Shown: positions 36,081 to 44,806 of the stretch, piece after piece
How the letters are laid out: the number at the start of each line of letters is the position of its first letter
How positions within the stretch are numbered: the first letter of the stretch is position 1
Assembly: GCA_947503575.1 (NCBI GenBank)
Contig: CANNDZ010000001.1
Span: 310,001 to 374,000 of the forward strand
DNA length: 64,000 nucleotides
Direction: 5' to 3'
Source: an uncultured Kordiimonas sp.
GTDB lineage: Bacteria; Pseudomonadota; Alphaproteobacteria; Sphingomonadales; Kordiimonadaceae
Notes under the pieces: generated by a model
Databases searched by the model: none
What the model was told of the DNA's origin: nothing
The model's input: only the letters and a program-made list of their open reading frames with translations
Position numbers and translations under genes: made by a program

Positions 36081-36680
36081 CTACAAGCTACCGCCAAGGG
36101 TGCCTTTGGTGGAAGGAACGGCATCTGCCTTGCGCGGGTCAATTTCTGTTGCTCCCCGCAGTGCACGGGCTGTCGCTTTAAAGCAGCTTTCAATAATATG
36201 ATGGCTATTGACGCCATATAGGTTTTCCACATGCAGCGTCATGCCCGTAGCAAAAGCAAAGGCGCGGAAAAACTCTTCGAACAATTCTGTGTCCATTTCA
36301 CCGATTTTTTCGCGGGGAAACTTCACATTCCATACCAAAAAGGGCCGTCCGGAAATATCCATTGCAGCCCGCGATAGCGTTTCGTCCATCGGAATGTAGG
36401 CGCTTGCATAGCGCGTGATGCCCGTCAGGTCACCCAGCGCCTTTTTGATCGCCAGCCCAATAACGATGCCGCAGTCCTCGGTGGTGTGGTGGCCATCAAT
36501 ATGCAAGTCGCCCTTGCAGCGCACCTTCAGGTCCATCAGGGAATGGCGCGAAAGCTGCTCCAGCATATGGTCCAGAAAGCCGATGCCTGTTTCCACATCA
36601 TATTGGCCTGTTCCGTCGATATTCAGCTCGACAGAAATCTCTGTTTCCTTGGTCTTGCGTTCCACGGTGGCTGTGCGCAT
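36081..36680 (-). CDS. hisB: Imidazoleglycerol-phosphate dehydratase
   Basis: 199 residues. Manganese enzyme of histidine synthesis. The HxxxE/HHxxED metal sites are visible: [13 protein letters not shown] (about 43), [11 protein letters not shown] (about 70), [12 protein letters not shown] (about 165). Monofunctional form without the phosphatase domain found in E. coli. The start at 36680 ([10 protein letters not shown]) fits the family; eight extra upstream codons are possible. First gene of the his operon and divergent from hslV. Confidence 0.96.
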   Translation of the reverse strand: MRTATVERKTKETEISVELNIDGTGQYDVETGIGFLDHMLEQLSRHSLMDLKVRCKGDLHIDGHHTTEDCGIVIGLAIKKALGDLTGITRYASAYIPMDETLSRAAMDISGRPFLVWNVKFPREKIGEMDTELFEEFFRAFAFATGMTLHVENLYGVNSHHIIESCFKATARALRGATEIDPRKADAVPSTKGTLGGSL

Positions 36681-36820
36681 TGCGATACTCCAAATTGACC
36701 CCAAATCGGCCCCAATTCCACTCTGCCCCTGCTAATACGCAAGTTTTTGCATGTCTGCGAGCATTTTCTTGGCTCATTGTAATGAAATAGCCCCGGTTCA
36801 GAACGAAAGTGTCCCTGTCG

Positions 36821-36850
36821 CTTGCAACCGGGCGGTGCAAGCCATATATG
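36821..36850 (+). promoter_or_regulatory. Sigma-32 (RpoH)-like promoter of hslVU
   Basis: CTTG at 36821-36824 and CCATATATG at 36842-36850, separated by 17 bases, resemble heat-shock promoter elements (-35 CTTG, -10 CCnnATnT-type). The site ends 43 bases before the hslV start codon, and hslVU is a heat-shock operon in other Proteobacteria. Read by eye only. Confidence 0.5.
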
Positions 36851-36893
36851 CTGCACTCAGACATGATAAAAAGAATTCAAAGGCACCCATTCC

Positions 36894-37424
36894 ATGACAA
36901 CCATTTGTAGTGTGCGTAAGGCAGGCTCGGTCGTGATCGCTGGCGATGGCCAGGTTTCAGCAGGTGATACTGTGATGAAAGCCAATGCGCGCAAAGTGCG
37001 GCAGCTTGCAGGCGGAAAGGTCATCGCCGGTTTCGCTGGTGCAACCGCAGACGCTTTTACTCTGTTTGAACGGCTTGAAGCCAAACTGGAGCGGCACCCC
37101 GGGCAGCTTGCCCGTGCCTGTGTGGAGCTTGCTAAAGACTGGCGCACCGACAAATACCTCAAGCAATTGCAAGCCATGTTGATTGTTGTCGATAAGGACA
37201 CAAGCCTGGTGGTGACCGGTAACGGTGATGTAATCGAACCAGAGCACGGCGTTGTGGCTATTGGCTCAGGCGGGAATTTCGCGCTGGCGGCGGCCCGGGC
37301 GCTGTATGACCTTGACCTTAGTGCCGAAGACATTGCCCGCAAAGCCATGGCAATTGCAGCAGATATCTGTGTGTACACCAATGGCACTGTTGTCCTGGAA
37401 ACTATGGACGACGCAGATGCCTGA
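36894..37424 (+). CDS. hslV: ATP-dependent protease subunit HslV (ClpQ)
   Basis: 176 residues. Proteasome-like peptidase of the HslUV machine. The N-terminal Thr nucleophile follows the initiator Met (MTTICSVRK), and the [13 protein letters not shown] and [17 protein letters not shown] segments are intact, as is the [14 protein letters not shown] near residue 125. Catalytic Lys is in [10 protein letters not shown]. Preceded by a heat-shock-like promoter and followed by hslU after 39 bases. Confidence 0.97.
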   Translation: MTTICSVRKAGSVVIAGDGQVSAGDTVMKANARKVRQLAGGKVIAGFAGATADAFTLFERLEAKLERHPGQLARACVELAKDWRTDKYLKQLQAMLIVVDKDTSLVVTGNGDVIEPEHGVVAIGSGGNFALAAARALYDLDLSAEDIARKAMAIAADICVYTNGTVVLETMDDADA

Positions 37425-37463
37425 AATTTTCTTTAACGCCTGAGACCTTGTTAGGAGTATTTT

Positions 37464-38768
37464 ATGACGAGCTTTTCCCCGCGCGAGATTGTCTCGGAGC
37501 TTGACCGCTACATAATTGGCCAGTCTGACGCCAAACGGGCCGTTGCGGTTGCGCTGCGCAATCGCTGGCGGCGTCAGCAGCTTGACGGCGACATGCGCGA
37601 AGAAGTGCTGCCCAAAAACATCCTTATGATTGGTCCAACGGGTGTTGGTAAAACCGAAATATCGCGCCGTCTTGCCAAGCTGGCGCAGGCACCATTCATC
37701 AAAATTGAAGCCACCAAATTTACGGAGGTTGGCTACGTTGGCCGCGATGTCGAACAGATTGTGCGCGACCTTGTTGAAACTGCGATCCTAATGGTCAAGG
37801 AACGCAAACGCGGTGAAGTAGCCGCCAAAGCGGAATTGCAGGCTGAAGAGCGTGTTCTTGATGCGCTGGTGGGCAGTTCCGGCGATGCTGCACGCCAGAA
37901 ATTCCGCAAAATGTTGCGCGAAGGCGAGCTTGCGGAAAAAGAGATTGAACTGGATGTAGCGGATACCAGTAGCCCGTTCCCTCAGTTTGACATTCCCGGC
38001 ATGCCCGGGGGCAGCGTCGGCATGGTTAACCTGGGCGATATGTTCGGCAAAGCCATGGGCGGGCGCAGTGTCAGGAAAAAACTGACCGTTGCGGAAGCCT
38101 ACGAAGTGTTGATGGCTGAGGAAGCTGACAAGCTGGTGGACGAGGACGTATCGACCCGTGAAGCGATTACTCTGGTTGAGCAAAGCGGTATTGTGTTCCT
38201 GGATGAAGTGGACAAAATTTGTGCGCGTCAAGATGTGCGCGGTGGGGACGTAAGCCGGGAAGGTGTCCAACGCGACCTGCTGCCGCTGATCGAAGGCACA
38301 ACAGTGTCCACCAAATACGGCGCTGTCAAAACAGATCATATCCTGTTTATCGCATCAGGCGCGTTTCATTTGGCCAAGCCGTCTGATCTGTTGCCGGAAC
38401 TGCAAGGTCGGCTGCCGATCCGGGTGGAGCTGCGGGATCTGACGGAAGAAGACTTCCGCCGCATTTTGACCGAGCCTGACTATAGCCTGATACGCCAATA
38501 TGTGGCGCTCCTAGGTACAGAAGACGTGACACTTGAGTTTACCGATGATGGCATTGACGAATTGGCTCGTGTGTCAGCACACTTTAACGAAACCGTTGAA
38601 AACATTGGTGCCCGCCGGTTGCACACTGTTCTGGAAAAGGTTCTGGAAGAAGTTTCCTTCACAGCAAGCGATCAGGGTGGCACAGAAATTAGAGTGGATG
38701 CAGAATTTGTGCGCACCCACATTGGTGAACTCGCTAAAGACAGCGACCTGTCGAAGTTCATTCTATAG
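37464..38768 (+). CDS. hslU: ATP-dependent protease ATPase subunit HslU (ClpY)
   Basis: 434-residue AAA+ unfoldase feeding HslV. Walker [10 protein letters not shown] (about 54-62), pore loop GYVGRDVE (about 91), an intermediate I-domain (about 110-230, charged and helical with a Gly-rich middle), Walker [10 protein letters not shown] (about 248), sensor [25 protein letters not shown], and the C-terminus ending DLSKFIL, which docks into HslV. A strong AGGAG site precedes the ATG. Confidence 0.98.
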   Translation: MTSFSPREIVSELDRYIIGQSDAKRAVAVALRNRWRRQQLDGDMREEVLPKNILMIGPTGVGKTEISRRLAKLAQAPFIKIEATKFTEVGYVGRDVEQIVRDLVETAILMVKERKRGEVAAKAELQAEERVLDALVGSSGDAARQKFRKMLREGELAEKEIELDVADTSSPFPQFDIPGMPGGSVGMVNLGDMFGKAMGGRSVRKKLTVAEAYEVLMAEEADKLVDEDVSTREAITLVEQSGIVFLDEVDKICARQDVRGGDVSREGVQRDLLPLIEGTTVSTKYGAVKTDHILFIASGAFHLAKPSDLLPELQGRLPIRVELRDLTEEDFRRILTEPDYSLIRQYVALLGTEDVTLEFTDDGIDELARVSAHFNETVENIGARRLHTVLEKVLEEVSFTASDQGGTEIRVDAEFVRTHIGELAKDSDLSKFIL

Positions 38769-38776
38769 GAAATTCA

Positions 38777-39208
38777 ATGGCCCGTATGCCATACGCATTT
38801 TTTTATGGTGGTTATATGAATCCTGACGCCCTGACGGCTGTCGGTGCGTCACCCAAGGATTGCGAAACCGGCTATGTTGAAGGCTTTCAGCTGACAGTTG
38901 GGCCGATTGCAAACTTGGCTGAAAAAGAGGGCGCACGGGCTTATGGCTTGATTGCGCGCCTTCACCATGACGATCTTAACAAGCTTTACGGCGGCGATCC
39001 TGCTGCATTGCAAGGCTCTGTATATCTGCCGGAGGCGGTTCTGGTGCAAACAGCGGATGGGCGCGCCTTTCCGGCCATGACCTACATATGCCCCGCTTTA
39101 TCTGGTGCCGCAGCGGACCCGGCCTATATTACCAAGCTTATTGCCGCGGCAGAGAAGCTGAGCCTGCCTTACTCTTACATTGACCAAATCCGAGCGTTTG
39201 CTGACTGA
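38777..39208 (+). CDS. Gamma-glutamylcyclotransferase-like protein
   Basis: 143 residues. The N-terminal FFYGGYMNPDAL matches the Y-G-S-x-N/M phosphate-like loop of the GGCT/AIG2 fold; a later Glu-containing region (LPEAVLVQTADGR) and TYICP strand fit. GGCT enzymes release 5-oxoproline from gamma-glutamyl amines. The catalytic Glu cannot be assigned with certainty. Starts nine bases after hslU, so it may be read through from that operon. Confidence 0.65.
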   Translation: MARMPYAFFYGGYMNPDALTAVGASPKDCETGYVEGFQLTVGPIANLAEKEGARAYGLIARLHHDDLNKLYGGDPAALQGSVYLPEAVLVQTADGRAFPAMTYICPALSGAAADPAYITKLIAAAEKLSLPYSYIDQIRAFAD

Positions 39209-39312
39209 AGCGACAAACCCGTTTGTGTGCACGGTCTTATTGACCCATCGCAATGACCATCTGACAATGCTCTTCTAAGCAGCGAGAAGCCGCACACGAA
39301 GGGACCCTTGCT

Positions 39313-40026
39313 ATGCAGCATAAGAACATCATTGGCCGAATAGCCTATACCTCCAAAAAACCGGAAATGATGGACCAGCCGCGCGGCCATGAAACATTTC
39401 ACATCACCAAACACGGTGACGGTAAAACCACGGTTCGGGCACACTGCGAGATTGAAGAACCAGCGCCAACAGTGATGCGCGACATCATCTATAGCTGCGA
39501 TGAAGATTATGACCCGATGGACTGTCATGTGCGTCTGACGGTTGGTGACAAGTTTATGGGAACAGGATGGTTTCTGTTCAAGGACGGCGCGATAGAATGT
39601 GAAAGTTTTGGCCCGGATACCGGACGCCTTAGCCAAGTGCGTAACACAAGCGGCCCCTTTGACTTTTTTGGCACCCATCCGATTGTAGCGGACGCTTTTA
39701 ATTGCCGCGTGCTTGATATTTCCGGCGGGCCAACCAAGCGCAACATGCGATGTTTTGTGCCGTCACCTGACCACAGAGGAGCGACGCCCCCGATGGTGGC
39801 GGAAGTAAACATTGATCTTGCTTATCTGGGTGACGAAGAAGTAACTGTTGCCGCCGGTACATTCCAGTGTCGACACTTCCAGTTCAGTGACTCAGGCGGT
39901 GGCATGGGAGATCATCCCGTGTATGAAGTTTGGCTCACTGCTGACGACGACTATCTTTTTGTTTGCGGCGGCGTGGGTGGCTATATGCAAACCTGGTACG
40001 AACTGGTCGAGCTTGTGCGCGACTGA
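39313..40026 (+). CDS. Conserved protein of unknown function
   Basis: 237 residues, no signal peptide or transmembrane helix, rich in His, Cys and Asp. The beta-rich C-terminal half (YLGDEEVTVAAGTFQCRHFQFS ... PVYEVWLTADDDYLFV, in pieces) recalls DUF3108-type beta barrels. The N-terminal half (CDEDYDPMDCHVRL and FGTHPIVADAF) is not recognised. The function is unknown. It stands alone between the GGCT-like and HIT genes. Confidence 0.6.
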   Translation: MQHKNIIGRIAYTSKKPEMMDQPRGHETFHITKHGDGKTTVRAHCEIEEPAPTVMRDIIYSCDEDYDPMDCHVRLTVGDKFMGTGWFLFKDGAIECESFGPDTGRLSQVRNTSGPFDFFGTHPIVADAFNCRVLDISGGPTKRNMRCFVPSPDHRGATPPMVAEVNIDLAYLGDEEVTVAAGTFQCRHFQFSDSGGGMGDHPVYEVWLTADDDYLFVCGGVGGYMQTWYELVELVRD

Positions 40027-40090
40027 TTGCTTGCGCTGCCTATCACCTGTTGGCACTATCGCGGCAATTGAATAAAGCCCGAGGTGTGCC

Positions 40091-40462
40091 ATGGCGTACG
40101 ATCCAAACAATATTTTTGCTAAAATTCTGCGCGGTGAAATCCCGTGTAACAAGGTGTATGAAGACGAGCATGCCCTCGCTTTTCATGACATCAACCCACA
40201 AGCCCCTGTGCATGTGCTGGTAATCCCAAAAGGTGACTATGTTTCCATGGCTGACTTTACTGCCCATGCACCAGATGCGCTGATCACGGGTTTCATGCGG
40301 GCTGTTGGGAAGGTTGCGGATCAGCTTGATCTTGTGGAGCCTGGGTACAGGACACTGGCGAACGCGGGCGTGAACGCGCATCAGGAAGTGCCACATTTGC
40401 ATATTCATATTTTTGGCGGAAAGCCGCTTGGCCCAATGCTGAACCCAAATTTCTCAGGCTAG
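40091..40462 (+). CDS. HIT-family protein (HinT-like)
   Basis: 123 residues. Histidine-triad nucleotide-binding hydrolase, probably an AMP-lysine or phosphoramidate hydrolase. The triad HxHxH appears as VPHLHIHIFGG (about 101-106); the N-terminal IFAKILRGEIPCNKVYED and the middle APVHVLVIPK are HinT-like. Complete and of typical length. Followed 12 bases later by an acyl-CoA synthetase gene. Confidence 0.93.
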   Translation: MAYDPNNIFAKILRGEIPCNKVYEDEHALAFHDINPQAPVHVLVIPKGDYVSMADFTAHAPDALITGFMRAVGKVADQLDLVEPGYRTLANAGVNAHQEVPHLHIHIFGGKPLGPMLNPNFSG

Positions 40463-40474
40463 CCCAATAGCATA

Positions 40475-41989
40475 ATGCACCATCAAACACAGGAACCACC
40501 TATCGTCTTGCGAGCGCGGCAACACCGTGACCGGCTGGCGTTTTTTGGCAATGGTGGCGACCACAGCTATGCGGATCTGTTGCGGCGATCCGAGGTGGTT
40601 GCACTTGGTTTGCTTAAGGGTTCGGATGACCTCGCTGAAGAGCGCATCGCCTTTCTGGTGCCAACGGGTATTGATTATGCGGCGGTGCAATGGGGCATTT
40701 GGCGCGCCGGCGGCATAGCGGTTCCCATCAATAGCGGGGCGGCGGTGCCCGAAATTGAGCATGTTCTCGTAACGGCTGGCGCGCGCCGCCTTGTCGTGAC
40801 CCCTGATCTGATCAGCACTATTGGCGACTTGTCGGCGCGTCTTGGCCTTTCCGTGGTTGCGCCGGATACTTTGGCAGGGAGCGGGCCGTTGCCTGATATT
40901 GGCTGCTCTCGCAGGGCCATGATCCTGTTCACCAGTGGGACCACCAGCAAACCCAAAGGCGTTGTTTTTACCCATGCGATGATTGAGGCACAGGCCAGCA
41001 CGCTTGTGAAGGCGTGGCGCTGGCAGGCCGAAGATCGTATTCCGCTGTTTCTGCCCATGCATCATTTGCACGGCATCATGAACGTTCAGACGTGCGCTTT
41101 GTGGGCGGGGGCCGCGATTGAGCCCTTTACCAAATTTGATGCAGACGCCGTGTGCTTAAGGGTGGCGGAGCGTGCCTACAGTGTTTTTATGGCGGTGCCG
41201 ACAATCTACAACCGGCTGATCAGCTGGCTTGAGCAGACCACTGGCACGCCCGCAGCACAAGAGACGCTTGCAGGGTTTGGTGCGATGCGCCTGATGGTAT
41301 CAGGCTCCGCTGCCCTTCCGGCGTCTGTGCATGCGGACTGGGCGCACCGCACAGGGCAAATGCTGCTGGAACGTTACGGCATGACAGAAATTGGCATGGC
41401 GTTATCGAACCCCTATGAAGGCGAACGGCGCGCAGGAAGTGTTGGTGTGCCCTTGCCCGGTGTAGACCTGTGTCTTGTTTCAGAGTCAGGCGAGCAGATA
41501 GACGGCGAAGGCGCTGTTGGTGAAATCTGGGTGAAGGGCGATACCGTTTTCAGTGAATATTGGAACAACTCAGCGGCAACATCGGAGAGTTTTGAGGGCG
41601 GTTGGTTCAAAACGGGTGACATTGCGACCTTTGAGCGCGGCTATTACCGCATTATGGGGCGGTCGTCGGTCGATATTATTAAATCTGGTGGCTACAAGCT
41701 CTCGGCACTGGAGATAGAAGCAGCCTTGTTGGATCATCCGGTCATTGCGGAATGTGCTGTTGTTGGCCTGCCCGACGATGAATGGGGGGAGCGGGTGGCG
41801 GCTGCCATCGTTCTTGAGGGCGGCAGAACAATCAGCCTGCAAGACCTGCAAGATTGGGCATCTGAAAGAGTTTCGGCTTACAAACTGCCGCGTGCCCTTC
41901 TATGTGTTGGTAGCCTGCCACGCAACGCGATGGGCAAGGTAACCAAGCCCGACGTAAAGGCTTTGTTTTTGGACAAAAATCAGACTTAA
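40475..41989 (+). CDS. Malonyl-CoA-synthetase-like (MatB/ACSF3) AMP-forming ligase
   Basis: 504-residue ANL-family acyl-CoA synthetase. P-loop LFTSGTTSKPKGV (about 150-162), PMHHLHGIMN (about 194), YGMTEIGMAL (about 307), GDIATF (about 380), the hinge YRIMGRSSVDIIKSGGYKLSALEIE (in pieces, about 390-412) and the C-terminal GKVTK Lys. The RSSVDIIKSGGYK hinge is the version typical of malonyl/methylmalonyl-CoA synthetases, so a small dicarboxylate is the likely substrate. This could recycle malonate for fatty acid or polyketide synthesis. Same strand as HIT, 12 bases after it. Confidence 0.82.
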   Translation: MHHQTQEPPIVLRARQHRDRLAFFGNGGDHSYADLLRRSEVVALGLLKGSDDLAEERIAFLVPTGIDYAAVQWGIWRAGGIAVPINSGAAVPEIEHVLVTAGARRLVVTPDLISTIGDLSARLGLSVVAPDTLAGSGPLPDIGCSRRAMILFTSGTTSKPKGVVFTHAMIEAQASTLVKAWRWQAEDRIPLFLPMHHLHGIMNVQTCALWAGAAIEPFTKFDADAVCLRVAERAYSVFMAVPTIYNRLISWLEQTTGTPAAQETLAGFGAMRLMVSGSAALPASVHADWAHRTGQMLLERYGMTEIGMALSNPYEGERRAGSVGVPLPGVDLCLVSESGEQIDGEGAVGEIWVKGDTVFSEYWNNSAATSESFEGGWFKTGDIATFERGYYRIMGRSSVDIIKSGGYKLSALEIEAALLDHPVIAECAVVGLPDDEWGERVAAAIVLEGGRTISLQDLQDWASERVSAYKLPRALLCVGSLPRNAMGKVTKPDVKALFLDKNQT

Positions 41990-41995
41990 AGGTGG

Positions 41996-42226
41996 TTAGG
42001 TGTCCAGTTCGCGGGCTTCGTCCGCCAACATAATGGGAATGCCATCGCGAATCGGGAATGCGAGGCCAGCCGCCTGGCTTATAAGTTCCTGAGACTGAGC
42101 ATCATACGACAGCGTTGTGCGGGTAACCGGGCACACCAGTGTTTCCAGAAGCTGACGTGCTGTGCGCATATCGTTTAAGTCTGAAGGAACCGTGTTGGAT
42201 GTGTCTGGCTTTTTTGTATCGGTCAT
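41996..42226 (-). CDS. Trm112-like zinc-ribbon-type small protein
   Basis: 76 residues. Contains the Trm112/YcaR core: [17 protein letters not shown] then [27 protein letters not shown]. Only one Cys remains of the zinc-binding set, as in many bacterial members. Family proteins act as partners of methyltransferases. Ten bases after the Lon-N-like gene on the same strand, so part of a minus-strand three-gene unit with the thioredoxin-TPR protein. Confidence 0.85.
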   Translation of the reverse strand: MTDTKKPDTSNTVPSDLNDMRTARQLLETLVCPVTRTTLSYDAQSQELISQAAGLAFPIRDGIPIMLADEARELDT

Positions 42227-42236
42227 GGGTCATGTC

Positions 42237-42905
42237 TCAGTGCAGGTTTGATGGTTTTTCGTTGCTGTCTGTGCCGTCTTCGATCAAAGCCATCCTCAAG
42301 AGTGCTTCCAGCATGGTGCCCCTGTCGGTGACGCTGCCTGCCTCCAGAAGCGCCTGTTTTTCGGGCGCAGCCAGTGGAATAATCATGGAAAGAGTGTTCA
42401 CCAAAACATCATCTGGGGCTTCTGATATCGCATCATAATCGGCGTCCAAACCGCGTTGTTCCAGATAGCTGGAAAGTGTTGCGAGCAACCGGCGCCGGTC
42501 TACGTCCGCAGGCGTTAGGGCCCCTTGTGTATCGCCAAAACGCGACCAGTCCGCGTGGACTTTGCGATAGGGCATTGTTGTGGATAGCTCGTCTGTAATT
42601 TCAAAGCGGGCAATGCCCCGCAGGCGTATTGCGAACCGGTTGGTGCCGGTTTCTGCCAAATCGTCAATTTTGCCGACACCGCCGACGGTGTATAGCTCAG
42701 GCGCGGGGTCTTCCGGGTCCCGGACCTTGGGTTGCACCATACCGATCAGCCCATCGGATGTTACCGCATCGCGAACCATTTGCAGGTATCTTGGCTCAAA
42801 AATGTTTAGCGGTAAATTGCTGCCCGGCAACAGAATAACGCCTGTCAGCGGAAATACCGGGATAACCGGGGGAAGCGTAAGGCGTGTTGTTGCGCTTTCG
42901 GCCAT
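42237..42905 (-). CDS. Lon-protease N-terminal (LON substrate-binding) domain protein
   Basis: 222 residues. A stand-alone LON_substr_bdg domain: VIPVFPLTGVILLPGSNLPLNIFEPRYLQMV at the start (in pieces), GLIGMVQP (about 52), GTNRFAIRLRGIARFEI (about 87), and a C-terminal helical part with DADYDAISEAPDDVLVNTLSM. No ATPase or protease domain. The family is common in Alphaproteobacteria, of unknown use, possibly substrate or chaperone binding. It follows the thioredoxin-TPR gene by nine bases. Confidence 0.88.
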   Translation of the reverse strand: MAESATTRLTLPPVIPVFPLTGVILLPGSNLPLNIFEPRYLQMVRDAVTSDGLIGMVQPKVRDPEDPAPELYTVGGVGKIDDLAETGTNRFAIRLRGIARFEITDELSTTMPYRKVHADWSRFGDTQGALTPADVDRRRLLATLSSYLEQRGLDADYDAISEAPDDVLVNTLSMIIPLAAPEKQALLEAGSVTDRGTMLEALLRMALIEDGTDSNEKPSNLH

Positions 42906-42914
42906 ACAAACCTG

Positions 42915-43859
42915 CTAACTGAACAGCACCGACGACAAGCGCCGCCGGTACTTTTGGGTGAAAGGGTCTGCTTGACCGGCTGCCTCGAACAATTTCAGGA
43001 GTTGCTCGCGGGCGGCATTCTGGTTCCATTCGCGGTCCCGCATAATGATGGCCAGCAACGCGTCTGCCGCTGCGGCCATGTCTCCCGATGCCTGATGTGC
43101 CAGCGCCAGGTCGTAGCGCGCCTGGTGGTTCATCGGGTCGGCTTCTACCGCTGCTAAAAGAGGCGCTATTTCGCCTGCGTTTGCGGCCTGGTCGGCTAGC
43201 TCAAGCGCTGTATCAATTCGGGCAATACGCTCATTGAGGGCTGCGTCATTGCGGTCTTCCGGTTCCAGCATTTTCATGACTTCACGTGCCTGATCTGTTT
43301 CATCAAGCTTTAATGCTGCGTCTGCCATACCCACAAGCGCGCCGGCATGCCCGGGCGCATGCCCCAAGATTTGTTGGTAAATTTGCGCGGCTTGCATGGC
43401 ATCACCGGTGGCCAGCAGTTCATCGGCTTGCTCCATCGCCGCGGCTACGGGGTCGTTATTAGCTGCTGTGCCCGCCATGCCGATCAACTTGTCGATGAAG
43501 GCCTTAATCTCAGATGGCGGAACGGCACCCTGAAAGGCGTCCACAGGCTGCCCCTGCCAAAAGGCCATCACAGTTGGCAGGCTTTGAATCCGCAGTTGGG
43601 CGCAAAGTTGCTGGTTCTGGTCAGCATTAACTTTGGCCAGTGCCACTGCGCCGCCTGCAGCCTGAACAGCCGCTTCAAGCGCAGGCATAAGCTGTTTGCA
43701 CGGGCCACACCAGTCTGCCCAGAAATCGACTAAAACCGGGCGTGCCATGGATGTTTCAACGACGTCCTTGCCAAAGGTTTGCATCGTTGTTTCGGTGATA
43801 AGAGCGCTTGCGCCGTTTCCCGCTGGCGACCCGCCGTCGCCAGATATCATCTGATCCAT
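42915..43859 (-). CDS. Thioredoxin-TPR protein (CnoX/YbbN-like)
   Basis: 314 residues. A thioredoxin domain (about 25-135) with an intact redox pair in WADWCGPCKQL, then tetratricopeptide-type helical repeats (about 145-310). E. coli CnoX has lost one or both active-site Cys and works as a holdase; here WCGPC is complete, so this protein could also reduce disulfides. First gene of the unit with the Lon-N-like and Trm112-like genes. Confidence 0.9.
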   Translation of the reverse strand: MDQMISGDGGSPAGNGASALITETTMQTFGKDVVETSMARPVLVDFWADWCGPCKQLMPALEAAVQAAGGAVALAKVNADQNQQLCAQLRIQSLPTVMAFWQGQPVDAFQGAVPPSEIKAFIDKLIGMAGTAANNDPVAAAMEQADELLATGDAMQAAQIYQQILGHAPGHAGALVGMADAALKLDETDQAREVMKMLEPEDRNDAALNERIARIDTALELADQAANAGEIAPLLAAVEADPMNHQARYDLALAHQASGDMAAAADALLAIIMRDREWNQNAAREQLLKLFEAAGQADPFTQKYRRRLSSVLFS

Positions 43860-43970
43860 AAATCTACTCGTGACGTGTGAACAAAAACAAAGTGCTGACC
43901 CTCATCATATCGGCTGTCATGATGCGGCGCCAGCATGCAATGCAGATTCTTTTCCAGCAACCTGACAGCA

Positions 43971-44495
43971 CTATAGGTCGAGCACCCGCGGCTCAATTTC
44001 GCATGCGTGGATGAACCGTAACAAATCGTTGGGCGATAGCGAGACGGTTGCGCTGTTATGTAGCGGATGAAAATAAACGAGGTCATACCTCATTAGCGTT
44101 CTGTCGAGGACAACCTGAATGTCTGGCTGATCCTCTGCCGGGTTTTGCAGTGCATGCAGTAGGGCAAACGGCGTGACCGATCCGGGCGTCACGCCCAGAT
44201 ACTGCGAAAGGCGCTCTGGGCTGGCGAAAGAAAGCCGCCCCATGCCAGCGGTTGTGGCAAGGGTTTTCAGGTCAATCGGTGTGGTTTCCTGCGCAACCAC
44301 AAGAGCATGGTTTTTCTTTTTGTCGCGCACAAACAGGTTCTTGCTGTGGCCGTGCCCTGTTCCCCGTGGCATGCCGCTGCGCGCGGCTTTGGCTTCTTCA
44401 ACGGTGAAAACCGGGCTGTGCCGGTACAGGGTATAAGGGATGTCCAAAGCGTCCAGAAATGCCAGAAGTGCCTTTTCATCCAGGGGTGATTCCAT
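43971..44495 (-). CDS. Prolyl-tRNA editing-type deacylase (YbaK/ProXp-ala family)
   Basis: 174 residues. Trans-editing protein that hydrolyses mischarged aminoacyl-tRNA, most likely Ala-tRNA-Pro. It has the PrdX/ProXp-ala hallmarks: YRHSPVFTVEEA (about 19-30), GHSKNLFVRDKKKN with the catalytic Lys (about 49-62), the LGVTPGSVTPFAL loop (about 100) and PLHNSATVSLSPNDLLRF near the end. The enzyme prevents Pro codon mistranslation. Divergent from the tRNA-Gly gene, which lies 175 bases away. Confidence 0.88.
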   Translation of the reverse strand: MESPLDEKALLAFLDALDIPYTLYRHSPVFTVEEAKAARSGMPRGTGHGHSKNLFVRDKKKNHALVVAQETTPIDLKTLATTAGMGRLSFASPERLSQYLGVTPGSVTPFALLHALQNPAEDQPDIQVVLDRTLMRYDLVYFHPLHNSATVSLSPNDLLRFIHACEIEPRVLDL

Positions 44496-44670
44496 GGTTC
44501 TGCCCTTTCGTCCCCATATTGCTTCAGCATCAATCTGGTGGATAAATCCATAGTTTCCAAGCCTTGCAGGCTTTTTTCACAAAAGTGAAAATAACTGTTG
44601 CATTGAAAAAGCGGCTGACTATTATCCCGCCACGCAAGCGGCAACGCTTGATACCCTCTTACGCGATTGA

Positions 44671-44745
44671 GCGGGCGTAGCTCAGGGGTAGAGCATAACC
44701 TTGCCAAGGTTAGGGTCGTGAGTTCGAATCTCATCGCCCGCTCCA
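44671..44745 (+). tRNA. tRNA-Gly (anticodon GCC)
   Basis: 75 bases with a full cloverleaf: acceptor arms GCGGGCG and CGCCCGC, D-loop AGCTCAGGGGTAGAGC, anticodon loop reading TTGCCAA between CCTTG-type stem arms, T-loop GTTCGAATC, and an encoded 3' TCCA. The anticodon GCC reads GGC/GGT. Its 3' end is duplicated as a 12-base match at 48078-48089. Confidence 0.98.
44727..44738 (+). repeat. Left copy of 12-base direct repeat (tRNA-Gly 3' end)
   Basis: AATCTCATCGCC in the T-arm/acceptor of tRNA-Gly. An identical copy in the same orientation lies at 48078-48089, on the far side of the accessory operon. It could be an attachment-site remnant. Confidence 0.5.
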
Positions 44746-44747
44746 TT

Positions 44748-44780
44748 AAAAAAGCCGGTTCCTTTGGGGCCGGCTTTTTT
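44748..44780. terminator. Bidirectional terminator after tRNA-Gly
   Basis: AAAAAAGCCGG and CCGGCTTTTTT are exact complementary arms around an 11-base loop. It ends tRNA-Gly transcription on the plus strand and, read the other way, the three-gene minus-strand operon whose last stop lies at 44807. Confidence 0.9.
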
Positions 44781-44806
44781 GGAAATTGCGGTCGCCTGAA
44801 GGGCGT

